Shown: in pieces, positions 5,468 to 5,603 of the stretch
Numbering within the stretch: the first letter of the stretch is position 1
How the letters are laid out: every line of letters begins with the position of its first letter
Source of the DNA: Clostridia bacterium
GTDB taxonomy: Bacteria; Bacillota_A; Clostridia; Oscillospirales; CAG-272
Length of the DNA: 5,603 bases
Direction: 5' to 3'
Assembly: GCA_017472105.1 (NCBI GenBank)
Contig: JAFUQY010000197.1
Location: 1 to 5,603, forward strand
Notes under the pieces: generated by a model
Told to the model about the DNA's origin: nothing
What the model saw: only the letters and a program-made list of their open reading frames with translations
Database searches by the model: none
Position numbers and translations under genes: made by a program

Positions 5468-5489
5468 ACCGACGGGAAATCCGCGCTCC

Positions 5490-5603
5490 TCATGCATTCA
5501 GCACAATCTTCTCCACCAACTCCGCGCCGTCGTTTTCGACAAACTCAATCTTCACGCCCAGCTGATCCGCAAGCCCGTCGGGAGTCATGCCGCAGAGGAA
5601 GAG
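5490..5603 (-). CDS. C-terminal end of a DUF512/radical-SAM-type protein (partial, cut by window)
   Basis: Thirty-seven codons and a TGA are visible; the start lies beyond the right edge. The residues read LFLCGMTPDGLADQLGVK followed by IEFVENDGAELVEKIVLNA. This resembles the end of DUF512 proteins (PDZ, radical SAM/iron-sulfur and DUF512 domains), which as I recall finish with an FLDDMTxEDL-type helix, an LGV strand and a V-x-NDG-x-x-x-L segment. The location also fits, because a DUF512 gene lies directly upstream of der in many Clostridia. The biochemical role of the family is unsettled, though a link to ribosome or GTPase function is often supposed from this context. The call rests on a short tail plus gene order, so the family is likely but not proven. 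Confidence 0.7.
   Translation of the reverse strand, partial: LFLCGMTPDGLADQLGVKIEFVENDGAELVEKIVLNA

Larger units (their letters stand above)
5112..5470 (+). repeat. Long intergenic repeat, copy 2
   Basis: This is the second, complete-looking copy of the element at 1-403, in the same orientation, filling the gap between the DUF512-type gene and der. Relative to copy 1 it has 18 nt more near the head, including the perfect palindrome GTCAGCTGAC (5142-5151), and only one of the two GTATTCTTG...GGCTCACGCG units. It ends in CGTAGGGGCGATTCACGAATCG, a short hairpin different from the one ending copy 1. The element may extend left to the inverted repeat at 5097. No transposase lies nearby. Confidence 0.9.

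Noticed and set aside
1..5470. Composite transposon or insertion sequence bounded by the two repeats
   Set aside because: The enclosed genes are core housekeeping genes in a conserved order, there is no transposase or integrase, and I saw no matching target duplications or terminal inverted repeats.

Overview
The window carries a compact block of genes, all on the minus strand. In transcription order (right to left) these are: the C-terminal end of a DUF512/radical-SAM-type protein (5490-5603), der/engA (3707-5041), plsY (3009-3707), a class I SAM-dependent methyltransferase (1794-2990) and a PHP-domain metal-dependent hydrolase (475-1761). The run DUF512 protein - der - plsY is a known gene order of Clostridia. 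Together with moderately GC-rich codon use and Clostridia-style intergenic repeats, it suggests a Firmicutes/Clostridia genome, perhaps a gut Oscillospiraceae-like organism. That assignment is inference; no rRNA or other decisive marker is present.

Layout. Bases 1-403 hold copy 1 of a long intergenic repeat, probably cut by the left window edge. Bases 404-474 hold nothing I can name; I see no convincing rho-independent terminator after the PHP gene. Genes fill 475-5041 almost without gaps: 32 nt between the PHP and methyltransferase genes, 18 nt between the methyltransferase gene and plsY, and a 1-nt stop/start overlap between plsY and der. Bases 5042-5111 are the der leader, with a Shine-Dalgarno site and a short A/T inverted repeat. 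Bases 5112-5470 hold copy 2 of the long repeat, in the same orientation as copy 1. Bases 5471-5489 are a short spacer before the stop of the DUF512-type gene, which runs off the right edge.

How the genes relate. Der is a double GTPase for 50S ribosome assembly. PlsY makes lysophosphatidate, the first step of membrane phospholipid synthesis. Both are core growth genes, and their overlap implies co-transcription. The methyltransferase and the PHP protein follow closely enough to belong to the same operon, but their substrates cannot be read from the sequence. In many Clostridia gpsA follows plsY; here it does not.

The most unusual part is the pair of direct repeats flanking the four-gene block. 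They share several conserved stem-loops and a conserved small reading frame with a Shine-Dalgarno-like site. The frame keeps its start and stop in both copies and differs in length by exactly 60 nt, the result of an internal near-tandem duplication in copy 1. The element could be a structured RNA or repeat family, a repeated small basic protein, or both.
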